In this document: positions 35,365 to 43,487 of the stretch, one piece after another
How positions within the stretch are numbered: the first letter of the stretch is position 1
How the letters are laid out: each line of letters starts with the position of its first letter
From: Clostridium carboxidivorans P7
Lineage (GTDB): Bacteria > Bacillota > Clostridia > Clostridiales > Clostridiaceae
Assembly: GCF_001038625.1 (NCBI RefSeq)
Contig: NZ_CP011803.1
Span: 3,658,001 to 3,722,000, forward strand
Reading direction: 5' to 3'
DNA length: 64,000 nt
The notes under the pieces: model-generated
Seen by the model: only the letters and a program-made list of their open reading frames with translations
What the model was told of the DNA's origin: nothing
Database searches by the model: none
Made by a program: the position numbers and the translations under genes

Positions 35365-35513
35365 AAAAAGGGATTATCACATAAAGTAATAAAACAAATA
35401 GTCTAACCGAATTTCCTCATATTTATTTGACGTAATTTTACAAACACTACGCCTATAAAAATTTAGTTACTCGATTAAATTTTAATTGTTGTTATTCTAT
35501 ATGTAATAATCCC
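35365..35513 (-). ncRNA. Candidate small structured RNA
   Basis: On the minus strand GGGATTATTACATA (35500-35513) pairs with TATGTGATAATCCC (35370-35383) with one mismatch and is followed by TTTTT, closing a loop of about 116 nt. Inside, GGCGTA/TACGTC also pairs. No ORF. It resembles an RNA whose ends form the terminator, or a long-loop attenuator. Confidence 0.4.
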
Positions 35514-35638
35514 ACTTGATTTTTAATGTTGCCCACTTGCAACAAGTTTCTTCATTTAATTTTACTTATGGGTATAATATTACATATAAATAACATTTAT
35601 GTCAACAGTTTTTTCCTTTATTCTACTGATTTCTATTA

Positions 35639-36049
35639 TTACCACTGTAATTCCAACCTTAAAACTGATTCGTTCCATAAAGTAATTACAATATTTTCAC
35701 ACTCATACTGTTCATCAGTTGCCCCGTTTAAATATTCACTATTATCATCTATATCTATGTCCATAACTTCATCTAGTTTAAATGTTATAGCTTCTGATCT
35801 ATCATCAATATCTTTTAAATTTAACAATATTTCTTTGTCCACATTCTCACTAAGAGAATAGTTGAATTCTGTATATGCTTTATAAGTCATAAACTCATTT
35901 AAAGTGTCTGCAACAACTTCATGTCCTTTCATATATTCTAGTGCCTTACATAATTGTTGGAATTGTTCTTCTCTTATTTGTTCTAATTCGTCCTGAGCTT
36001 CCAGAATGTCACCTTCTAGATTTAAAGTTTTAGTTTGTACATTTTGCAT
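35639..36049 (-). CDS. Hypothetical acidic protein, 136 aa
   Basis: Not recognised. Helical N-terminal two thirds (LEGDILEAQDELEQIREEQFQQL coiled-coil-like), acidic linker (VMDIDIDDNSEY), beta-like end. RBS GGGAGG overlaps the end of the 34-aa ORF, so the two are co-translated. Confidence 0.6.
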   Translation of the reverse strand: MQNVQTKTLNLEGDILEAQDELEQIREEQFQQLCKALEYMKGHEVVADTLNEFMTYKAYTEFNYSLSENVDKEILLNLKDIDDRSEAITFKLDEVMDIDIDDNSEYLNGATDEQYECENIVITLWNESVLRLELQW

Positions 36050-36052
36050 CTA

Positions 36053-36157
36053 TTATTCCTCCCTGGTTCTTTTGAATATTTTTAAATTTTGCACTGTTAG
36101 CTCTACATTATTTGCAGTTGCATATTGGATAAATTGTTGAAGAACTTTTACACTCAT
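36053..36157 (-). CDS. Small 34-aa protein, first gene of the leftward early operon
   Basis: ATG with GGAGGAAAG upstream; 34 codons (MSVKVLQQFIQYATANNVEL...). It ends 3 bp before the 136-aa start, and the RBS of the latter lies within it. First ORF after the leftward early promoter. Confidence 0.55.
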   Translation of the reverse strand: MSVKVLQQFIQYATANNVELTVQNLKIFKRTREE

Positions 36158-36191
36158 ATTCTTTCCTCCAATCTAAAATTTTATAGACTTT

Positions 36192-36260
36192 ACCCAATTT
36201 GAGGTGTATACTTGAATTACGAGTAGAAGTATCTGACCCTCGGGTTGGGTGCTTTTTTAT
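36192..36260. promoter_or_regulatory. Nested hairpin in the early leader
   Basis: Three concentric stems: ACCCAA/TTGGGT (36192-36197 / 36245-36250), GAGG/CCTC and ATACTT/AAGTAT. On the plus strand it is followed by GCTTTTTTAT, so it may terminate rightward antisense transcripts; on the minus strand it is the 5' leader of the early operon. Confidence 0.5.
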
Positions 36261-36273
36261 TTATCTTAATTTT

Positions 36274-36375
36274 ATTATAACTCTAATTATACTATAGGTC
36301 AAGTTATAGTAATCTAATTTTAATTATATTATTTTGAGTTATACTATTGACAATTATAGTATAATTATGTATAAT
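36274..36375. promoter_or_regulatory. Divergent promoter pair with operators (lysogeny-type switch)
   Basis: Rightward promoter TTGACA (36347-36352), 17 bp, TATAAT (36370-36375) for the repressor gene. Leftward promoter TTGACC (complement of 36297-36302), 17 bp, TATAAT (complement of 36274-36279) for the early operon. TTATA(C/G)TAT motifs occur four times, including the perfect 15-bp palindrome AATTATAGTATAATT inside the rightward promoter. This is the layout of a CI/Cro-like control region. Confidence 0.75.
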
Positions 36376-36415
36376 TAAACTGTAGTAAAAACTATTTTAA
36401 GAGGTGTATAATACC

Positions 36416-36667
36416 ATGATTATTTGTAAACTCGAAGAATATTTAGATAAGGTTAAAAAGACAAAATATTGGTTAAGTAAAAACACAGGAATTTCTCAAA
36501 ATTCTATAGGAAAATTAGTAGCTAATAAAACTACTTCTATAAACTTTGATGTGCTTAGCAAGATCATTGAAACTTGTGAAAAAGTTGACCCTAATGTTAA
36601 AATTACAGATATAATAGATTACATAGAAGACGAAAATATTAATAAAAATGAAAAGGTAGAAGAATAA
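36416..36667 (+). CDS. XRE-family repressor-like protein, 83 aa
   Basis: ATG at 36416 (GAGGTG upstream; a GTG at 36404 is also possible). HTH: KTKYWLSKNTGISQNSIGKLVANKTTSINFDVLSKI (about 14-49). Small single-domain Cro/CI type. It is divergent from the early operon across a region of repeated operators, so it is the best candidate for the element's master repressor. Confidence 0.8.
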   Translation: MIICKLEEYLDKVKKTKYWLSKNTGISQNSIGKLVANKTTSINFDVLSKIIETCEKVDPNVKITDIIDYIEDENINKNEKVEE

Positions 36668-36688
36668 TAAGAAGTTCCTCTACCTTTT
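36651..36688. terminator. Bidirectional terminator between repressor and cassette
   Basis: GGTAGA (36655-36660) pairs with TCTACC (36679-36684), with A-run before and TTTTAC after, overlapping both convergent gene ends. Confidence 0.6.
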
Positions 36689-37510
36689 ACTATTATCTTT
36701 TTCCAATATTATCTTATAAACTTTACCTTTCTCAATATATTCAGTACTACTTTTATCTGCTGCAATTTCTTCTCTGACTGGCTTTACATAACTATTACTA
36801 TTTATGTATTCTTTAATTTGTTGAATTGTTTCTTCTCTATTAATTAAATTTTCCTTGTTAACTTTATCTTCATTCATTTCTCTTTCAATATATTCCAATA
36901 TATCAAAACATATCATATAAAAGTTTTTCAATTCATCTTTATTAAGCCAAAAATTAAACCTATCAGAAAAGAAAACAATTATGATTAACATTATAGCCAT
37001 TTTAATAAAAAAGTTAAAAACATCATCTGTATTTGCAATACTTTTTCCAGAACTACTATAAATTGCACTGAAAATACCACCAAAAATTGCACTTCCTACC
37101 ATTGCGATGACAGTAAGCAAATTTGCTACGTATGCATTAAAATCAACAGTTTTAAAACTGTTAATTGATATTTTAATGTCTTTCTTTTTATTTAAGATTC
37201 CATCCAAATCATCTTTTTTATAGAATTTATTATAATAAGTATCATAAATCCCCTTATAAAGTTCATCAAAAGTACTAAAATAAGTTCCATAAGCTTCATT
37301 GTTTATAATTCTCCAGTAATACTTACAATATTTTTTTAACTTTTTTTCTTCGAATTTATCATATTTTTTCCATAATTGTAATGTAAAAAGATCAGGTTTC
37401 TTTTCATTAATGCCATTATCTATCTCTATTGAAATTATAGCTAATATAGTAGGTATTACAACTATTATAGAAATTATAATTTTAAACCACAAATTAAAAC
37501 TTCCCCTCAA
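36680..37510 (-). CDS. Membrane protein, 276 aa
   Basis: N-terminal TM (about 8-27, WFKIIISIIVVIPTILAII), two further TMs (about 128-150 and 168-185) and a cytosolic C-terminus. Not recognised. Last gene of a four-gene leftward cassette behind a GIY-YIG nuclease. A membrane effector or superinfection-exclusion role is possible by analogy only. Confidence 0.6.
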   Translation of the reverse strand: MRGSFNLWFKIIISIIVVIPTILAIISIEIDNGINEKKPDLFTLQLWKKYDKFEEKKLKKYCKYYWRIINNEAYGTYFSTFDELYKGIYDTYYNKFYKKDDLDGILNKKKDIKISINSFKTVDFNAYVANLLTVIAMVGSAIFGGIFSAIYSSSGKSIANTDDVFNFFIKMAIMLIIIVFFSDRFNFWLNKDELKNFYMICFDILEYIEREMNEDKVNKENLINREETIQQIKEYINSNSYVKPVREEIAADKSSTEYIEKGKVYKIILEKDNSKR

Positions 37511-37520
37511 AAACGTATAA

Positions 37521-37970
37521 TTAAGTTAATACCATTTCTTCTTTGTTACCATTAATTGCGAACTTATCAGCAAATTTTTTAGCTTCATATTGTATTTCAA
37601 TAGCTCTTTGTATATTTTTAACAATCTGATTAGATTTATATAAGCTATCACCTCCAAATTTACATAGATGCAATTCAGTAAAGCAATACTTTTCACCAAT
37701 TATAAAATCAATTAATCCCACAGGAATAATTTGTTCTATGCCTTCATTCTTTTCTATTATGAATTCTATATTTTTTTCATTTAAAAATTCCTTCTTATCT
37801 AAATTGTTAATATCAATCCACTTAGCACCTTCTTCTAATATTCCTTGAGCTTTACCATCTATAAAACACGAAACACTTCTATCATATAAATCTAGAACTC
37901 TAAAAGTCATGATATAATGTTTATTGAATTTATCATCTTTCCATAATTCATACGACTTCTCTATTATCAT
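37521..37970 (-). CDS. Hypothetical 149-aa protein
   Basis: Not recognised. Alpha/beta; 10 bp upstream of the membrane protein gene and 48 bp after the 145-aa gene, so in one operon. Confidence 0.6.
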   Translation of the reverse strand: MIIEKSYELWKDDKFNKHYIMTFRVLDLYDRSVSCFIDGKAQGILEEGAKWIDINNLDKKEFLNEKNIEFIIEKNEGIEQIIPVGLIDFIIGEKYCFTELHLCKFGGDSLYKSNQIVKNIQRAIEIQYEAKKFADKFAINGNKEEMVLT

Positions 37971-38018
37971 TCTTCCTCATCCCTTCAGATTAAGATTTAA
38001 TAATTATTTTGAAAAACA

Positions 38019-38456
38019 TTAGCTTTTAGTAATTTCTTTTATAGTAAATTCTATTTCTGATATACCTTTTTTTCGCATTCCATCAACTCTATACAAATAG
38101 TGTCCTTTAACTTCATAACTAAATTTATCTAAAAAAAGACTGCTAATACATGTATCTTCTAATTCATCTTCAGTCAATAACCTATTATTATTTACTGTAA
38201 TAAGCATTTTTACTACAATAAGTTTTTCCATATATTCTGTTAAGTTATTAAATTTTATTTGTTCTATACTCAATTCATGGGTATAAGCTACACGTTCATT
38301 ATCAGATAGAAATACAATTACATTTTTACCAGTAACATCATCCTCATGTAAAGCATAAATCATGTTAATCTTAAAATAATCGAATATTGTAGGTATGCTT
38401 GTCATTAAATATTCTTTTAATTGCTTAAGTGTTGGATATGTGTTTAAACCTTCCAT
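38019..38456 (-). CDS. Hypothetical 145-aa protein
   Basis: Start ATG at 38456 chosen for AGGAGA upstream; the longer frame would overlap the GIY-YIG gene. Beta-rich (KNVIVFLSDNERVAYTHEL, HYLYRVDGMRKKGISEIEFTI). Not recognised. Confidence 0.6.
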   Translation of the reverse strand: MEGLNTYPTLKQLKEYLMTSIPTIFDYFKINMIYALHEDDVTGKNVIVFLSDNERVAYTHELSIEQIKFNNLTEYMEKLIVVKMLITVNNNRLLTEDELEDTCISSLFLDKFSYEVKGHYLYRVDGMRKKGISEIEFTIKEITKS

Positions 38457-38469
38457 TTTAATATATCTC

Positions 38470-38892
38470 CTATGTTCTCTCCACTGTAAAATTTGCTGAT
38501 AATTTAGCGTTACAATCACTAGTATTTATAGTTGTTCTATCATAATTGAACCCTTCCATACATTCTGTATTCACTGCTGGCTGATGATGATAAATTAATG
38601 CAGCTTCTACTCTTTCACGATAGGTTGAATCGACTTGCCCAAAAGAAATACAAATTTCATTAGCTTTTGCAACCTCTTTTCTCCAATCTTCCCACTTTTC
38701 ATGATTGGCAATTCGACCATTTACATTATTTGATTCTCCAATATATATTAGTTTATGAATACCAACAGTATCATTATTTTTATTGTAAGTACATTCATAA
38801 ACACAATACACACCTGATTCACTTGGTATACCAGCAACATCAGACTCTCTCCAATACCCTCTAAAATTAATATCAAAAGTTTTTGCTGCCAT
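38470..38892 (-). CDS. GIY-YIG nuclease-domain protein
   Basis: 140 aa from ATG at 38892. The GIY-YIG core is visible: SGVYCVYEC (GIY strand), KLIYIGESNNVNGRIANH (YIG strand with the following Arg), and VEAALIYHHQPAVN carrying the catalytic Glu. Standalone GIY-YIG enzymes cut DNA; related proteins act in repair, homing and phage defence. It heads a four-gene cassette next to the repressor, a position often used for lysogen-expressed cargo. Confidence 0.8.
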   Translation of the reverse strand: MAAKTFDINFRGYWRESDVAGIPSESGVYCVYECTYNKNNDTVGIHKLIYIGESNNVNGRIANHEKWEDWRKEVAKANEICISFGQVDSTYRERVEAALIYHHQPAVNTECMEGFNYDRTTINTSDCNAKLSANFTVERT

Positions 38893-39325
38893 AAATAACA
38901 TCTCCCTTCTTTTGTAAATATTTCTACAAATAAAAGAAAATTCCTCTATTAAATGATAAATAATTAAATATTAATAAAACAAATTAAATTTCGAGTAGAA
39001 TATTATTTTATTAACGATAATTATGTTTAAATTTCAATAATATTAGCTATATCAACACATTTTTATGCAAATCAACATTCCACATATTTCACAAATAGAA
39101 AACTATTTACTTTAACCCAAGTATTCTATTGTGCTTAATTGCACATTATTTGGATAAATATGTATACTATGTATATTTTTATTATACTTTTCAATAAAAT
39201 ATTAATAAAATAATAATTAATAATATCCATATAAGTAATTAAAATATTATTTTGTAAAATATTGTTGTTTTTTGTCTTGAAATGTTGTATACTTATTCAT
39301 AATAATATTTTAGGAGGTTTTATAC

Positions 39326-39826
39326 ATGCTTACAAAAGAAGATAAAGATGACATAATAAATTTACTAATTAATTCCATCAATATTTCTACCTCTAGTATG
39401 TCTATAACAAATGGTACTCAGGAATTGTTAAAGATTGAAATTAAACAAGGCTCTTTTGACATTAATCTTTTCTCTGCATTAGATACAATCTTTAAAGTTC
39501 AAGTTTCTGAAAGAAAGAATAACTATGTGAAAGTGAATATTGATAATAATATTGGTATTAGCCATAACTTGCTAGAAGAACTAAATACTATTTATATTTA
39601 TAAATATAAAACTTGCATAAAATTAATAGATAAACTAATTGTATCCGAAGATTCTTTTACAATTTATTTTAATAGACTTATTTATAAATATTTTAAAGAT
39701 AATAAAATTTTCGAATTAACTTATAAGAATCTTTGTAAATCTATAAAACACAGAATGGAAATAAATCAAAAAAGATTTGACTTCTTTAGAAATATAGAGA
39801 TAAAAGAAACAAATAGAAACGAATAA
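39326..39826 (+). CDS. Hypothetical 166-aa protein
   Basis: RBS TTAGGAGG. Not recognised; mixed alpha/beta, lysine-rich C-terminus. Rightward, 16 bp before the DnaA-like protein gene, so probably cotranscribed with it. The upstream 430 bp (38,893-39,325) is AT-rich and should hold the promoter. Confidence 0.6.
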   Translation: MLTKEDKDDIINLLINSINISTSSMSITNGTQELLKIEIKQGSFDINLFSALDTIFKVQVSERKNNYVKVNIDNNIGISHNLLEELNTIYIYKYKTCIKLIDKLIVSEDSFTIYFNRLIYKYFKDNKIFELTYKNLCKSIKHRMEINQKRFDFFRNIEIKETNRNE

Positions 39827-39842
39827 TTTTTCAACTAATGTT

Positions 39843-40421
39843 ATGGATGATAAACTAAAGAAAGAAGGTCTGGAAATGATATTTGAAACAGAATATGAAT
39901 CTACCATAAAAAGTATAAATAAAAGTGTATTAAATTCCTTAAAAGATAAGTACAATAATATTACTATCAGTAATTGGTTATTTTACATTGAAAATTCATT
40001 TTTAGATCAATATAATGATTTAGTAATTTCAGTACCAAATGACATTATTAGAATGACTATTAAGGATGGTTTTGCAGATACTATAGAAAAGCTATATAGG
40101 GACAAAATAAAATTTGATAAATTGATAATATTTATTGACCCAATCTATGAAGAAAAAGTCGAAGAATTTCTTACTGCAAAAGAAGTAAGAAATATTAGTG
40201 CAAAAACAAGTGTTGATGAAATGGTTGATAAAAGATTACAAGATATAAATGAATCAATTAAACGTGCTGCTAATAATGGAGAAAATGAAACCTGTTTATT
40301 TCTTACAACACAAAATAAAAAAGACAAAGAGATATACGATAGAATTAATAAATATCTAAATAATAAAGGTTATACCCTTAGATATTCAATTGAACTAGGT
40401 GTGCTGCAAATATCTTGGTAA
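39843..40421 (+). CDS. DnaA-domain-I-like protein, 192 aa (or 181 aa from 39876)
   Basis: Residues about 25-110 follow the pattern of the DnaA N-terminal domain: SVLNSLKDKYNNITISNWL (helix, then W-L), then LDQYNDLVISVPNDIIRMTI and FADTIEKLYRDKIKFDKLIIFID. Compare the DnaA-I signature 'W...l.....s..ty.tWl.p......dd.l.l.vpn.f...wi...y...i...l........'. There is no AAA+ ATPase and no DnaA DNA-binding domain. The C-terminal 85 residues end in LGVLQISW, a small phage domain I have seen elsewhere. ATG at 39876 has a better RBS (GAAGGTC). It may bind DnaA, the helicase or other DnaA-I partners. Confidence 0.6.
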   Translation: MDDKLKKEGLEMIFETEYESTIKSINKSVLNSLKDKYNNITISNWLFYIENSFLDQYNDLVISVPNDIIRMTIKDGFADTIEKLYRDKIKFDKLIIFIDPIYEEKVEEFLTAKEVRNISAKTSVDEMVDKRLQDINESIKRAANNGENETCLFLTTQNKKDKEIYDRINKYLNNKGYTLRYSIELGVLQISW

Positions 40422-40814
40422 AAAATAGGCCATGTAAATAATTTTGCGTATTCTTTATCTAATAGATTTATTATAAATATCAAGGTATTCATCTAAAATA
40501 TATGATATTTCCACTGATTATCGAGGTATTATTATATAAACAGTCATAATTTAAGCTGTCTTTATATAATCTTATTAGCACCTTGATAATCAGTACAAGT
40601 ATCCTCCAAACTAAATGCAAATTTATTGCAGAGTGAATTAGATGATTAAAATACTTATGTACATTCATTCAATGACACTGCAATCCACACATTTAAGCGA
40701 TTTTAGGTACAAAATAAGTATTGTGAGCACCAGAATTTATAAATTTATACTTACTCAACGTCTTTTATTTTGAACCTTTCTTTCCTCTAGCCTAATTCAT
40801 AATTCTCATTTTAA
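40422..40814. repeat. Intergenic region with an 80-nt extended hairpin (40514-40593)
   Basis: CTGATTATCGAGGT (40514-40527) pairs with ACCTTGATAATCAG (40580-40593); inside, ATTATATAAA-CAG pairs with CTGT-C-TTTATATAAT. A second inverted repeat AATACTTA...TAAGTATT lies at about 40650-40715. No T-tract directly follows the first. Candidate structured RNA 3' end, single-strand origin or recombination site. Confidence 0.45.
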
Positions 40815-41387
40815 CTATTTTGAATAATAATAGTCTAATCTATTCTTTATATTGTTAACACATTTATTTATAGCTTTTCTATCTTCTATTCCATCAGAAT
40901 CACTAGAAAAATACTCTTCTAACATATTTTCTATTTTATAGAACTCAGAGTATTTAAAATATCTATAAAAAGAGAAACCATAGTTATCTCCACTTGAACC
41001 TTCTGAAAATTCTATCATATAACTTACTCTACTGTCATTTGAATATCTACCATCATTATAGAAAACTTTTAAATTACAATCTACACATGAATTTCTATTT
41101 TTTAAATTATATATCAAAGCTAAATTTTCTATTGAAACTTGCTTTCCTTCTCCAAACATAAAATAATCTATACCATATTTTTCAACTAACTCTTCTATAC
41201 TTGAAATAATTTTATTAAAATGTTCGTCTTGGGTTTTTAAGAAATTATTGACCACATTAATTATATTTACACTATTAACCTTTTCATATTTTTGCATTAC
41301 AGAATCATTCTCTAAATCTAACTTAAAATTATTCCCATCAATCATATATACATTATGATTTTCCTTAATTAAGTTTTTACATTTCAT
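40815..41387 (-). CDS. Hypothetical 190-aa protein
   Basis: Start ATG at 41387 chosen for AAGGGGATG upstream. Not recognised; contains CVDCNLKVFYNDG near the middle and a Ser/Gly loop. Seven-to-fifty base spacing with the 211-aa gene suggests one operon. Confidence 0.6.
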   Translation of the reverse strand: MKCKNLIKENHNVYMIDGNNFKLDLENDSVMQKYEKVNSVNIINVVNNFLKTQDEHFNKIISSIEELVEKYGIDYFMFGEGKQVSIENLALIYNLKNRNSCVDCNLKVFYNDGRYSNDSRVSYMIEFSEGSSGDNYGFSFYRYFKYSEFYKIENMLEEYFSSDSDGIEDRKAINKCVNNIKNRLDYYYSK

Positions 41388-41433
41388 ATTCTCACATCCC
41401 CTTTTGTAATTTAAATAACTTTTCATTTTTTAT

Positions 41434-42069
41434 CTATTTTAACTTATATTGTATTTTATAGGTTGCATTTATTTCACTATCCTTCAAAAAACATTTTACA
41501 TAGTCTTGATCATAGAACTCTTCATAACCCCTTAATTTATAAAGATTATCATATCCTTCACTAAGCAGATTTAATATAAGTCGGTCATTAGTTATATGTG
41601 TGCATTTAATTCCATCAAATCCCCAGCATTTACAAATTATTTCTAAATTTTTAAGTATTCTATATCCATTTCTAAGATATAATTTGTTATTTATAGTTTT
41701 ATTTAATTCATTAATTTTTTCCGTTGGTAAATAAAACCCTGATAATATAATATATGTTTTTTTATCAACTTCATCTTCTTCCATAGATATAGTAGTTGAT
41801 TCATCATCCAGAACAAATGAAATAGACATTAATTCATTTTTATTAGAAATTCTTATAATATATTCCAATTTGTATACTGATGCTAGATCACAATAAATTC
41901 TATCTATTAACTCAAAGACAGTTAATAAATCAAATTTATATTTGCATAATAGTTGAATTTTTTCAGGATTAAAGATTCTATCTACTATATTTCCATATTT
42001 GCTTCTATATTTATTTCTTTCACTATTACAATAATTATCAAGTAATGTTTCTTTTCCCACAATAACCAC
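41434..42069 (-). CDS. Hypothetical 211-aa protein
   Basis: Not recognised. Alpha/beta with no membrane segment. RBS AGGGGTGG. Same size class and spacing as the 190-aa neighbour, with a weakly similar layout (N-terminal helical, middle beta, C-terminal GY.. ), but I could not show homology. Confidence 0.6.
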   Translation of the reverse strand: MVIVGKETLLDNYCNSERNKYRSKYGNIVDRIFNPEKIQLLCKYKFDLLTVFELIDRIYCDLASVYKLEYIIRISNKNELMSISFVLDDESTTISMEEDEVDKKTYIILSGFYLPTEKINELNKTINNKLYLRNGYRILKNLEIICKCWGFDGIKCTHITNDRLILNLLSEGYDNLYKLRGYEEFYDQDYVKCFLKDSEINATYKIQYKLK

Positions 42070-42300
42070 CCCTAAAATTTAAAAGAATAAGCTTAATCGA
42101 CCTATTTGTAAGATCCCTACCACTATTTTACTCCATCTTACATTTTATGTATAGATTACAATAAAAAACATGAAAATATATTATTTACAAGATTAATTCT
42201 ACTACCATATTCCTGCACTATATAAAGCATTTTAGGCACTCTATTCCCCAAGTAGACCAATAATACCTCTCTTGACTTGCCCTCTCAAATCTCCTTTAAA

Positions 42301-42600
42301 TCATCCCATTTTCTTATCAAATTTTAGATTTAGCGTTAATCCATCTATCTTTTTTAAAACTTTGTATTCCCATGAATCATTAACTTTTTTAACTTCAATA
42401 GATAAAATATAATCCTTATATTCTTCTGTAATATAAGACTTAAAAATTACAATATATTTATTTTCATAATCATCATAATAAGCTACATTAAACCACCATT
42501 TAACATCACTTTCAACCCTATCAACAAAATTTAAAATACCATAAGCACAAATACATTCATCTTCAAACTCTTCTTCTGTTGTCATTATTATTTTTTTCAT
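42301..42600 (-). CDS. Hypothetical 99-aa protein
   Basis: Not recognised. Acidic N-terminus (TTEEEFEDECICAYGIL), beta-rich rest. It starts 11 bp after the stop of the 57-aa zinc-knuckle ORF, so it is in one operon. Confidence 0.55.
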   Translation of the reverse strand: MKKIIMTTEEEFEDECICAYGILNFVDRVESDVKWWFNVAYYDDYENKYIVIFKSYITEEYKDYILSIEVKKVNDSWEYKVLKKIDGLTLNLKFDKKMG

Positions 42601-42611
42601 TATTTGTTTCT

Positions 42612-42785
42612 TTACTCTCCTTCTTTATATAAACTGCACCATTTTGCTTCTTCCTTATTAGTTAATTTGCAATTTCCTCGCCTTGTGCAATGTAAATCTG
42701 GATTCTTATATTTACTTTTAGGATTAACTTTTACATGTATGCAGTTAGTGCATATCTTATTTATTAAAGTACCATTTTCTTTCAT
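42612..42785 (-). CDS. Small cysteine-rich (zinc-knuckle-like) protein, 57 aa
   Basis: ATG at 42785 with AGGTGATT upstream. Cysteine pattern CTNC...C...C...C (KICTNCIHVKVN, LHCTRRGNCKL, AKWCSLY) suggests one zinc site. It ends 11 bp before the 99-aa gene start. Small phage proteins of this kind are common and unassigned. Confidence 0.55.
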   Translation of the reverse strand: MKENGTLINKICTNCIHVKVNPKSKYKNPDLHCTRRGNCKLTNKEEAKWCSLYKEGE

Positions 42786-42949
42786 TCATAATCACCTATT
42801 TATATTTTTTGTTTTCTCTATAATGCCCAAATGAGATTAATTATTGTTTTATTCGTTTCCCATTTATATTCTTTACATTTCACTTCTAATTAACACATAT
42901 TATAAATTATACCATATTTTTTTAATTATCACTTGACTTATGGTCTGAG

Positions 42950-43440
42950 TAATTTATGCTTTAGGGGATTCAAAGCAACGGACATAGTTTCCCCTAGAAA
43001 AAGGGGAAAATAAAATTTATGCTTCTTTTTCATCGGAAGTTTCCGTATACTGCTATTGTATTTTATATTTTCATATTACAAAAACTGCCCTGTAATACTT
43101 ATCAACATGTTATGCACGTTTTATCCACAATTACTTGTTGATAATTATATAAAATCCCTGTATTCAGCTTACCACCCACATAATATTTTTAATGGTCGTG
43201 TGTACCCATTTGAGGAACAAATACTACAATAGCAGAAATACTACTTGTCCCCATAGATTTTATGCATCGGCTCTATGTAACCTATACTAATTATTTAACG
43301 TTGCTAGTATGCTTCAACAACTAACCTACTAATCCTTAAAAAAGAGTATAGGAAATAAACCTTGCAAAATCCAATTTTTTTTGATAAAATTTATATGTGT
43401 TAAGTATAAATTTTTGTTATTACTTTTGGGTTTTAGCAAG
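42950..43440. other. Structured non-coding region near the integrase
   Basis: About 490 bp without ORFs and with many complementary segments: CCCCTAGAAAAAGGGG; GGGGACAA...TTGTTCCTC (43212-43252, interrupted stem); CATAGA/TCTATG; TACTA/TAGTA; ATTACA/TGTAAT; and TTATCAACA/TGTTGATAA across the DnaA-box cluster. It could be an origin with cruciform potential or encode a large ornate RNA on the minus strand. Confidence 0.45.
43099..43144. promoter_or_regulatory. Candidate replication origin: cluster of DnaA boxes
   Basis: TTATCAACA at 43099-43107, TTATGCACG at 43110-43118, perfect TTATCCACA at 43121-43129 (all forward), and reverse TTATCAACA at 43136-43144. The three forward boxes start exactly 11 bp apart, one helical turn. 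Only the third is a perfect consensus; the second has two mismatches. Inside an AT-rich noncoding region 350 bp from the integrase operon. Confidence 0.65.
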
Positions 43441-43461
43441 AATTTATTATTGTATTAAATT

Positions 43462-43486
43462 GTAGTCACCTATTGCAGTAGGTGGC
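43462..43486. terminator. Hairpin next to the 87-aa gene stop
   Basis: CACCTA (43467-43472) pairs with TAGGTG (43479-43484). On the plus strand GCTTTATTCTTTT follows. It lies just beyond the integrase-operon end on the minus strand. Confidence 0.5.
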
Positions 43487-43487
43487 T

